64,000 nucleotides of DNA from Amycolatopsis alkalitolerans (lineage in GTDB: Bacteria > Actinomycetota > Actinomycetes > Mycobacteriales > Pseudonocardiaceae): contig NZ_VDFW01000006.1 of NCBI RefSeq assembly GCF_006152065.1, positions 124,001 through 188,000 of the forward strand, read 5' to 3'. A program made the translations under genes and the position numbers. Within the stretch, counting starts at the first letter, position 1. Each line of letters opens with the position of its first letter. This document shows positions 57,207 to 64,000 of this stretch, piece by piece. The notes beneath the pieces are model-generated. The model saw only the letters and a program-made list of their open reading frames with translations. It did not search any database and was not told the origin of the DNA.

Positions 57207-58685
57207 GTGGACGTACTCCAGCTGGCGAGATGGCAGTTCGGGATCACGACCGTCTACCACTTCCTCATGGTTCCGCTCACGATCGGGCTGTCCGTGCTGG
57301 TCGCGGGCATGCAGACGGCGTGGGTGCGGACCGGGCACCGGCGTTACTACGAGATGACCAGGTTCTGGGGGAAGCTCCTGCTGGTCAACTTCGCGATGGG
57401 CGTCGTGACGGGTCTCGTGCAGGAGTTCCAGTTCGGGATGGCCTGGAACGCCTACTCGCGGTTCGTCGGCGACGTGTTCGGCGCGCCGCTCGCGATGGAG
57501 GGCCTGGTCGCGTTCTTCGTCGAGTCGACCTTCCTCGGGTTGTGGATCTTCGGCTGGGACCGGTTGCCGAAGAAGGTGCATCTGGGGTGTGCGTGGGCGT
57601 TCTCGCTCGCGACCGTGGCGTCGGCGTATTTCATCCTCGCGGCGAACTCGTGGATGCAGCATCCGGTGGGTGTGGACTTCGTCGACGGGAAGCCGACCAT
57701 GCGGTCGATCGGGGCGGTGCTGACGAACAGCACGGCGCTCGCCGCGATCCCGCACACGATCGCGGGTGCGTTCTCGGTGGCCGGGGCGTTCATCGTCGGG
57801 GTGGCCGCATGGCACCTGTGGCGCAAGCGCAAGAGCGACGACGAGCACCGCGCGACGTGGCGAACCTCGCTGCGGCTCGGCGGCTGGGTCGGTGTGGTCG
57901 CGTTCGCGGTGCTCACGATCACCGGTGACACGCAGGGCAAGCTGATGTTCGAGCAGCAGCCGATGAAGATGGCTTCGGCGGAGGCGTTGTGCCATACCGA
58001 ACAGCCGGCGAGCTTCTCGATCATCGCGATCGGCAACGTGAGCAAGCAGGACTGCGAGGACGTCAAGACGTTCACCGTGCCGGCGCTGCTGTCGTTCCTG
58101 GCGCACAACGACTTCAAGACGAAGGTGACCGGTGTCGAGGATCTGATCGGGCAGTATCAGGCGAAGTACGGCACGAACTACCCGGACGACCCGGCGCTGG
58201 GCAAGCTGGCCGGCAAGCCGATCGACTACACGCCGAACCTGCCGGTGACGTACTGGGGTTTCCGGGCGATGATCGGCTTCGGCGCGATGTCGGCGGGGAT
58301 CGGGGTGCTGGCGCTGTGGGCGACGCGGCGTGGTCGCATCCCCGAGTCGAAATGGTTCCCCCGGCTCGCGCTGCTGAGCATCGCGGCCCCGTTCATCGGT
58401 AACAGCGCCGGCTGGATCTTCACCGAGATGGGCCGCCAGCCATTCGTCGTGGCGCCGAACCCGTCGGGGGTGGACGGGGTCTGGATGTTCACCGCGCAGG
58501 CCGTGTCGGACCTGTCGACGGGGGAGCTGTGGACCTCTTTGCTCGCGCTGACCTCGCTGTACGCGGTGCTCGGGGTGGTCGAGGTGTTCCTCATGCGCAA
58601 GTACGTACGCGGCGGGGTCGAAGGCGTGCTACCGCCACCGCAGGAACCCAAGCACGACAACGACGAACTCGCCTTCGCCTACTAG
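57207..58685 (+). CDS. cydA: Cytochrome bd oxidase subunit I
   Basis: Quinol-oxidising subunit of the high-affinity, proton-motive-force-conserving bd oxidase. 492 aa, nine helices. It begins LQLARWQFGITTVYHFLMVP, in which the histidine near residue 18 is the b595 haem ligand; a second histidine (IPHTIAGAF) and a downstream methionine ligate haem b558. The Q-loop between helices 6 and 7 is of the short type, with NYPDDPALGKLAGKPIDYTP. GTG start. It is first of the cydA-cydB-cydDC operon; two palindromes lie directly upstream. Confidence 0.97.
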   Translation: MDVLQLARWQFGITTVYHFLMVPLTIGLSVLVAGMQTAWVRTGHRRYYEMTRFWGKLLLVNFAMGVVTGLVQEFQFGMAWNAYSRFVGDVFGAPLAMEGLVAFFVESTFLGLWIFGWDRLPKKVHLGCAWAFSLATVASAYFILAANSWMQHPVGVDFVDGKPTMRSIGAVLTNSTALAAIPHTIAGAFSVAGAFIVGVAAWHLWRKRKSDDEHRATWRTSLRLGGWVGVVAFAVLTITGDTQGKLMFEQQPMKMASAEALCHTEQPASFSIIAIGNVSKQDCEDVKTFTVPALLSFLAHNDFKTKVTGVEDLIGQYQAKYGTNYPDDPALGKLAGKPIDYTPNLPVTYWGFRAMIGFGAMSAGIGVLALWATRRGRIPESKWFPRLALLSIAAPFIGNSAGWIFTEMGRQPFVVAPNPSGVDGVWMFTAQAVSDLSTGELWTSLLALTSLYAVLGVVEVFLMRKYVRGGVEGVLPPPQEPKHDNDELAFAY

Positions 58686-58696
58686 GACCAGCGAAA

Positions 58697-58736
58697 TGTG
58701 GATAACTCCGGGATCTGTGCACAAATCTGTGGATAA
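58697..58736. other. DnaA-box cluster between cydA and cydB
   Basis: Two perfect DnaA boxes in the same orientation (TGTGGATAA at 58697-58705 and 58728-58736), separated by a near-box TGTGCACAA (58716-58724), with a further TGTGGAAGG at 58740. Such clusters normally mark DnaA binding at oriC or titration/regulatory sites. No oriC genes are nearby. Confidence 0.65.
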
Positions 58737-58754
58737 CCCTGTGGAAGGTGTCCG

Positions 58755-59762
58755 ATGAGCCTGGAAACGCTGTGGTTCTGCATCATCGCGCTCTTCTGGC
58801 TCGGCTACCTGTTCCTCGAAGGCTTCGACTTCGGCGTGGGCATGCTGCTGCCGATCCTCGGCCGCGACGACACCGAACGCCGGGTCATGATCAACACGAT
58901 CGGACCCGTCTGGGACGGGAACGAGGTGTGGCTCATCGTGGCCGCCGGTGCGATGTTCGCAGCCTTCCCGGACTGGTACGCGTCACTCTTCTCCGCCGCC
59001 TACCTGCCGCTGCTGCTCGTGCTGCTCGCGCTCATCGGGCGCGGCGTCGCGTTCGAGTACCGCGGCAAGGTCGACTCGCCGCGATGGCGCCGCAACTGGG
59101 ACCGGGCCATCATGGTCGGCTCGTGGATCCCGCCGCTGGGCGTCGGGCTCCTGCTCACCACCACGGTGCTCGGCCTGCCGCTCGACGCGCGCGGCGACCG
59201 GATCGGCTCGGCGTTCGAGACCATCCGCTGGGACACGCTGCTCGGCGCGCTCGCCGTAACCGGGTTCTCACTCGTGCACGGCGCCGCCTTCCTCGCCCTC
59301 AAGACCAGCGGCGAGTTCCGGGAGCGGGCCCGCCTGCTGGCCGTCCGGATACTGCCGGTCGCGCTCGCCCCGCTCGCCGCCCTCCTGCTGATCGTCCAGC
59401 TCCACGAGGGTGCACTGTGGACGATCGGGTCGCTCGCGATCTCCGTCTGCGGCGCGTTCTTCGCGTGGCGCAAGCTCGCCGCCGACCGCGACGGCCAGGC
59501 CTTCGCCGCGCTGGGCGTCACGCTCGCGGCAGCGGCAGTGACCCTGTTCGGCGCGCTCTACCCGGACGTGCTGCCGTCCACCGTGGATCACGCGAACTCG
59601 TTGACCGTGGCGAGCGCGGCGTCGAGCGACTACACGCTGAAGGTGATCAGCTGGGTCGGCGCGTTCGGTGCCCCGGCCGTGCTCGTCTACCAGGGCTGGA
59701 CGTACTGGGTGTTCCGCAAGCGGATCAGCACCGCGCACATCCCGCCGGTGCACACCCCATGA
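58755..59762 (+). CDS. cydB: Cytochrome bd oxidase subunit II
   Basis: 335-aa partner of CydA with about eight helices. The N-terminal pattern LETLWFCIIALFWLGYLFLEGFDFGVGML is typical of CydB. It binds no haem itself in most species but shapes the oxygen path. The ATG is 69 bp after cydA. Its stop overlaps the cydDC start (ATGA). Confidence 0.96.
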   Translation: MSLETLWFCIIALFWLGYLFLEGFDFGVGMLLPILGRDDTERRVMINTIGPVWDGNEVWLIVAAGAMFAAFPDWYASLFSAAYLPLLLVLLALIGRGVAFEYRGKVDSPRWRRNWDRAIMVGSWIPPLGVGLLLTTTVLGLPLDARGDRIGSAFETIRWDTLLGALAVTGFSLVHGAAFLALKTSGEFRERARLLAVRILPVALAPLAALLLIVQLHEGALWTIGSLAISVCGAFFAWRKLAADRDGQAFAALGVTLAAAAVTLFGALYPDVLPSTVDHANSLTVASAASSDYTLKVISWVGAFGAPAVLVYQGWTYWVFRKRISTAHIPPVHTP

Positions 59763-62700
59763 GGTTTCCCGGACGCACCACCCTTCCCGCCGAAGTGTCC
59801 AGAGTGGACACAGTGCGCCTGGGAAAGGGGCCGCTCGGCGCGCTGCCGGCTCTGTCCGTAGCCGCGCGCCGGGCGCTCGCCCTCGCCGCCGTACTCGCCC
59901 TGCTGAGCGCCGCCGCACTGGTGGCGCAGGCATTCCTGCTCGCATCGGCCTGCGCGACGATCGTCGCCGGGCACGTCCCGGAGACGGCCGAACTCGCCGC
60001 CATCGCCGCGATCGTGCTCGGCCGGGCGCTGATCACGTGGGCGATGCGGGTGGTCGCCGCCCGCGCCGCCGCCGGAGCCAAGGAGGAACTGCGCGCCAAG
60101 GCCGTCGACCACGCGATGCGCCTCGGCCCGGAATGGGTCGCCGAACAGGGCCCGGCCGAGCTGACGTCCTTGGCTACCAGAGGACTCGATGCGCTGGACG
60201 CCTACTTCACCGACTACCTGCCCGCGCTGGTCACCGCCGCGGTCGTGCCACTCGGTGCGGGCGCCGCGATCCTGTTCGCCGACTGGCCGTCCGCAGTGAT
60301 CATCGCGCTGACCGTGCCCCTGCTCCCGCTGTTCGCGATCCTCGTCGGCAAGTACACGGCGGCCCGCTCGGCCGCCGCCACCGACGCGCTGCACCGGCTT
60401 TCCGGGCAACTGCTGGAACTCGTGCGCTCGTTGCCGGTCCTCGCCGCCTTCCGGCGCGCCGAAGCGCAGGCGGAGACGGTCCGGCTGGTCTCCGACCGGC
60501 ACCGCCGTGCCACCCTGAAGACTCTCCGGGTCGCGTTCTCCTCGGCGTTCGTCTTGGAACTCGCCGCGACCCTGTCCGTCGCGCTGGTCGCCGTGCTCAT
60601 CGGGGTCCGGCTCGTCTCCGGCGACCTGCCGCTGGCGATCGGGCTCGGCGTGCTGATCCTGGCGCCCGAGTGCTACCAGCCGCTGCGCTCGGTCGGGGCG
60701 GCGTTCCACGCGAGCGAGGACGGGGTCGAGGCGGTCCGCCGGGTCGCGGACGTCCTCGCCCAGCCCCTCCCGCCCACCGGCACGGTGGACCCGGAGCGCG
60801 GCGAGGTTCGCGTCGAGGGGCTGCGCGTCGCGCGACGGAACGGGTTCGCACCGGACGGTGAGTCATTCGTCGTGCGTCCCGGCGAGATCACCTGGCTGCG
60901 TTCGCCGAGCGGCGCCGGGAAGTCGACGACCCTCGCGGTCCTGCTCGGTTTCGTCCAGCCGGCCGGCGGTCGGGCCACTGTTTCGGATGTCGATCTGACG
61001 AACATCCGGATGTCAACATTCAGACGGCAGACGGGCTGGGTGCCGCAGTCGCCGGTCTTCACCTGCGAAACGGTGCGTGAGGAGCTGGCCGGTGCGTCGC
61101 CCGAGCTTCTCGCCGAACTGAATCTCGCGGGGTTCGAGTCCGCGCGCCTGGACCAGCTGTCGCTGGGACAGCGGCAACGGGTCGCCGTCGCGAGAGCTCT
61201 GTCGCGCGACGCGTGGCTCCTGCTGTTCGACGAGCCGACCGCCCACCTCGACGCCGCGAATGCTGCCAAGGTCATGGCCGCGATCGAGGCCGCACGGCGC
61301 CGGGGCGCCGCGATCCTCATCGCCGCCCACGAACGTCCCGAAGCCACCGCGGTCTCCGGCGGCTCGCGGGCGGTGCTCCCGGCAGACCGGACCGTCCGCG
61401 CGTCGAGCCGGGTGCGCGGGCTGGTGGGTAAGCGCTTCCTCGGCGGGGCGGTGCTCGGCGCGCTCGCCTTGGTCGCGGGGCTCGCCCTGACCGCGACCTC
61501 GGGCTGGCTGATCGCGAAGGCTTCCCAGCAGCCACCGATCCTCACCCTGACCGTCGCCGTGGTCGGGGTGCGCGCGTTCGGCCTCGGCCGCGCGGGCCTC
61601 CGCTACGCCGAGCGCCTCACCACGCACGACGCGGCCTTCCGTATCGCCGGGCGGCTGCGCGTCGAGCTGTGGCAGACCCTCGTCCGCCTCGGCCCCGCGC
61701 ACAGCCTGCGGCACGGCGAAAGCCAGCGGCGGCTGGTCGCCGACGTCGACACCGTGCGCGACCTGCTGCCCCGCGTGCTCACCCCGCCGCTGATCGCCGG
61801 GATCGTGCTCGCCTGCGCGATCGCGGTGCAGGCGGTGCTGGTGCCACCGGCGGGACTCGTGCTCGCGGTCGCCGTGCTGATCGGTGCGGTCGCCGGTCCG
61901 CTGCTGGCATTGCGGCTGGAACGCCGCGCGACCTCATCGCTCGCACAGGGACGGCGCGCCGTGCACGCGAAGGTGTTCGAACTGTTCGAGCGCGCGGCGG
62001 AACTGCTGGCCTTCGACCGGTACCGCGCCCGCCGTGCCGACCTGGCCGCGACCGATGCCGGGCTGGTCGCCAAGGCGCGCCGGCAGGCGTTCGGCGCCGG
62101 CGCGGCCGACGGCCTGATCGTGCTGGTCACCGGCCTGGCGGCGGTGACCAGCACCTGGCTCGCGGTCGGCCGCCTGTCGCCGGCACTTGTGCCCGTGGTC
62201 GCGCTGGTGCCGCTCGTGCTCGCCGAGGTGCTCGCGTTCCTGCCGCCCGTCGCACAACACTGGGACACCCTGCGCGACGCCCGCGCGCGGCTGGAAATCG
62301 AGACACCGCCGGTCCGGCGACCCCAGCACGGCGACCACGTCGTCCTGCGCGGCGACATCGCTTGGCCGGATGCCCCGCCCGTGCTGCGAGACGTCGATCT
62401 GGAAATCCCGGCCGGGACACACGTCGCGGTGGTCGGGGAGTCAGGCGCGGGGAAGTCGACGCTGCTGGCCGCGCTCCTCGGCTTCCTCACCCCCGAGCAC
62501 GCGAGCGTCCCCGCGGAGGTCGCGTGGGCACCGCAGGACCCGTACCTGGTGTCGACGACCGTCGCGGAGAACCTGCGTCTCGCCGACCCGCGGGCGAGCG
62601 ATGAGCAACTGACCGAAGCCCTGCGCCTGGCGTGCCTCCCGGACCTGGAGCTCGACACCGTGCTCGGCAGCGCGGGCAGCGGGCTCTCCGGCGGCCAGGC

Positions 62701-62950
62701 CCAGCGGCTCGCGCTCGCGCGCGCTCTCGTGGCGGCGCCGAAGTCGCGGCTGGTCCTGCTCGACGAGCCCACCGCGCATCTCGACGAGCCGACGGCGCGG
62801 GCGCTCCGCGCGAACCTGTGCGCCGCACTCGCCGGGCACACCGTGGTGCAGGTGACGCACCATCCGGACGAAGCGGCCGCGGCGGACGTCGTGCTCGAGG
62901 TGTGCGACGGTCGGGTCACCGCCCGGGTTCCGGAAGGCGTCTACGCTTGA
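59759..62950 (+). CDS. cydDC: Fused CydDC thiol-reductant ABC exporter
   Basis: A 1063-aa fusion of CydD and CydC, normally two genes in enterobacteria. Half 1 has membrane helices at ~35-300 and an ATPase domain with Walker A SPSGAGKSTT, signature LSLGQRQRVAVARAL and Walker B LLLFDEPTAHLD. Half 2 has helices from ~565 and an ATPase domain with Walker A GESGAGKST, signature LSGGQAQRLALARAL and Walker B LVLLDEPTAHLD. Both sites look competent. It exports cysteine/glutathione-type thiols, or loads haem, and is needed for bd-oxidase assembly. The in-frame extension upstream is a shadow over cydB. Confidence 0.95.
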   Translation: MRFPGRTTLPAEVSRVDTVRLGKGPLGALPALSVAARRALALAAVLALLSAAALVAQAFLLASACATIVAGHVPETAELAAIAAIVLGRALITWAMRVVAARAAAGAKEELRAKAVDHAMRLGPEWVAEQGPAELTSLATRGLDALDAYFTDYLPALVTAAVVPLGAGAAILFADWPSAVIIALTVPLLPLFAILVGKYTAARSAAATDALHRLSGQLLELVRSLPVLAAFRRAEAQAETVRLVSDRHRRATLKTLRVAFSSAFVLELAATLSVALVAVLIGVRLVSGDLPLAIGLGVLILAPECYQPLRSVGAAFHASEDGVEAVRRVADVLAQPLPPTGTVDPERGEVRVEGLRVARRNGFAPDGESFVVRPGEITWLRSPSGAGKSTTLAVLLGFVQPAGGRATVSDVDLTNIRMSTFRRQTGWVPQSPVFTCETVREELAGASPELLAELNLAGFESARLDQLSLGQRQRVAVARALSRDAWLLLFDEPTAHLDAANAAKVMAAIEAARRRGAAILIAAHERPEATAVSGGSRAVLPADRTVRASSRVRGLVGKRFLGGAVLGALALVAGLALTATSGWLIAKASQQPPILTLTVAVVGVRAFGLGRAGLRYAERLTTHDAAFRIAGRLRVELWQTLVRLGPAHSLRHGESQRRLVADVDTVRDLLPRVLTPPLIAGIVLACAIAVQAVLVPPAGLVLAVAVLIGAVAGPLLALRLERRATSSLAQGRRAVHAKVFELFERAAELLAFDRYRARRADLAATDAGLVAKARRQAFGAGAADGLIVLVTGLAAVTSTWLAVGRLSPALVPVVALVPLVLAEVLAFLPPVAQHWDTLRDARARLEIETPPVRRPQHGDHVVLRGDIAWPDAPPVLRDVDLEIPAGTHVAVVGESGAGKSTLLAALLGFLTPEHASVPAEVAWAPQDPYLVSTTVAENLRLADPRASDEQLTEALRLACLPDLELDTVLGSAGSGLSGGQAQRLALARALVAAPKSRLVLLDEPTAHLDEPTARALRANLCAALAGHTVVQVTHHPDEAAAADVVLEVCDGRVTARVPEGVYA

Positions 62951-64000
62951 CCTCGCTCATGGAACCGACCCTCGCCGCGCACGCGCTGTCCGCGGCCACC
63001 GACATCACGACAGCCGCGCTCTCCGGCGACGAGCCCGACAGCGTCCTGGCCTCGGCTGTGCAGAAAGCGGTCGAGTTCGCCAGGGCCGACCTCGGCCTGA
63101 TCATGGTGCGCACGGACGACGGCGGCGTAGCCGTGGAAGCCGGGTACGGGTCGCAAACCGCCGAACTGCGAGGGTTGCTGCTGCCCGCGAACTCCGCCGC
63201 GGGACAGGTCGCGCGCGGCGGGGAGACCGTGGTGACCGACGATTTCACCGTCGATCCCCGCACGGCGCCGCACGTGCCGGCCGAGTTGCGGGAGTACGGC
63301 CCGTTCGCGGCCGTGCCGTTCGGTGCGGGCGGCCGGGTACTGGGCTCGCTCGCCGTCTACCGCAGCCACGGTGCCGAGGGCTTTTCCGCGGGCACGGTCG
63401 AGGTGCTGAGCGCGTTCGCCGCGCAGGTCGGCGTGGTGCTGGCGCTGGCAGAGGGCGCGAACGCGCGGCACCGGGTGACCCTGTACGAGGAGCGTGAGCG
63501 GATCGCGCGCGAGCTGCACGACGTGATCGTGCAGAGGTTGTACGCGGCGGGTATGCAGCTGGACCGCGTGCGGCGGCGGATGCGCAAGCGGTTCGCCGGC
63601 ACCGACGCGGCCCGGCTCGGCGACGCGATCGACCAGCTCGACCAGACCATCGAAGAGATCCGCGACACGGTACACAGCCTGCGGTCGCCCGCGCCGGAGC
63701 CGGAGGAGAAGCCGCAGACGGATCTCGCCGAATCGGCCCGGGGGGAGGTGCGCATCGCCGAGGAGCTGCTCGGCTTCCCGCCGACGCTCGAGCTGTCCGG
63801 AGAGTTCGCCGACATCCCGGCCGAACGCGCCGACCACATCCGCGCCGCGCTGCGCGAGGCACTGTCCAACGTGGTCCGCCACTCCGGTGCCAGCGAGACC
63901 CGCGTGACCCTGCACCGCGACGCGCGCGAGATACGGCTTCGCGTGCGGGACAACGGGTCCGGCGTGCCACAGGGCGTCGCGACGCGGGGCCTGCGGCACC
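62947..64000 (+). CDS. DevS/DosT-like GAF histidine kinase (3' end outside window)
   Basis: At least 350 residues are visible, open to the window end. A single GAF domain (residues ~25-165, with PFAAVPFGAGGRVLGSLAVYR) is followed by the HisKA_3 helix ERERIARELHDVIVQRLYAAGMQL (phospho-His in ELHD) and an HATPase domain (ALREALSNVVRHSGA, RVRDNGSGVP). No membrane segment. This matches DevS/DosT kinases that sense oxygen, NO or redox via haem in GAF. Start is TTG overlapping the cydDC stop or ATG 12 bases on. The response regulator is expected downstream. Confidence 0.9.
   Translation, partial: MTSLMEPTLAAHALSAATDITTAALSGDEPDSVLASAVQKAVEFARADLGLIMVRTDDGGVAVEAGYGSQTAELRGLLLPANSAAGQVARGGETVVTDDFTVDPRTAPHVPAELREYGPFAAVPFGAGGRVLGSLAVYRSHGAEGFSAGTVEVLSAFAAQVGVVLALAEGANARHRVTLYEERERIARELHDVIVQRLYAAGMQLDRVRRRMRKRFAGTDAARLGDAIDQLDQTIEEIRDTVHSLRSPAPEPEEKPQTDLAESARGEVRIAEELLGFPPTLELSGEFADIPAERADHIRAALREALSNVVRHSGASETRVTLHRDAREIRLRVRDNGSGVPQGVATRGLRH

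Noticed and set aside
58697-58748. Chromosomal replication origin
   Set aside because: Only a few boxes, no AT-rich unwinding region and no dnaA, dnaN or recF nearby.
58748-59758. 337-residue extension before CydDC
   Set aside because: Out-of-frame translation of cydB; real start overlaps the cydB stop.
1-64000. CRISPR arrays, insertion sequences, prophage or integrase genes
   Set aside because: No regularly spaced repeats, transposase, integrase or phage structural motifs were seen in any frame.

Overview
The window is a very GC-rich chromosomal segment with many GTG/TTG starts, tight translational overlaps (ATGA, GTGA, TGATG), several ECF sigma factors and an actinobacterial gene repertoire (IdeR-type iron boxes, NarL- and DevS-type kinases, DUF5926, DUF6474, DUF952, DUF4328, a MmyB-type regulator). 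It looks like a filamentous actinomycete of the Pseudonocardiaceae, most likely Amycolatopsis or a relative. No insertion sequence, prophage, CRISPR array or complete secondary-metabolite cluster was seen, so this reads as core or semi-core chromosome.

Layout. 1-2.5 kb: end of a glycine-betaine/choline-type ABC operon (ATPase, permease, lipoprotein). 2.5-12.6 kb: DUF6474 protein, TM0106-type RecB-like nuclease, SDR, UDP-glucose dehydrogenase, an ECF sigma/VOC pair, a divergent MFS exporter/MmyB regulator pair with twin operators, a NarL-type two-component system and a 28-aa membrane microprotein. 12.7-20.3 kb: a surface-polysaccharide-looking block with an acyltransferase, a 1237-aa glycosyltransferase-glycosyltransferase-FkbM fusion and two paralogous single-pass membrane proteins. 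20.3-23.7 kb: DUF72 protein, exporter-type ABC half-transporter and its TetR regulator with operator. 23.7-27.2 kb: branched-chain 2-oxoacid dehydrogenase operon (E1 alpha, E1 beta, E2). 27.5-35.3 kb: M20 peptidase, polar amino-acid ABC operon, a protein with tandem winged-helix-like repeats, a beta-helix membrane protein and a hidden 40-codon gene. 35.6 kb: tRNA-Gly(GCC). 35.8-38.7 kb: a sigma factor fused to its own zinc-finger/membrane module, a small membrane protein and an Fpg/Nei glycosylase.

38.8-46.4 kb: a carboxylate-uptake locus with LytS-like kinase, S49 peptidase, LytTR regulator, small membrane protein, SSS symporter with an extra domain, then DUF485 protein and MctC/ActP symporter. 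46.4-50.7 kb: rhodanese, DUF4328, a cytochrome P450 remnant, DUF5926, DUF952 and a SigE-family sigma/membrane partner pair. 50.7-54.8 kb: ferritin and a HugZ-like DUF2470 protein, each preceded by an IdeR/DtxR iron box, with arginine deiminase, CPBP protease and PPOX oxidoreductase between. 54.8-57 kb: unknown 291-aa protein, short IclR regulator and a GDT1-type Mn/Ca transporter whose ribosome-binding site lies in a hairpin. 57.2-64 kb: cydA, cydB, a fused cydDC and the start of a DevS/DosT-like GAF histidine kinase, giving an oxygen-responsive bd-oxidase module. Two palindromes precede cydA and a cluster of DnaA boxes sits between cydA and cydB.

The least explained elements are the GT-GT-FkbM fusion block, the sigma/anti-sigma fusion, the cyd-DevS module with its palindromes and DnaA boxes, the two candidate small proteins and a pair of intergenic repeats.
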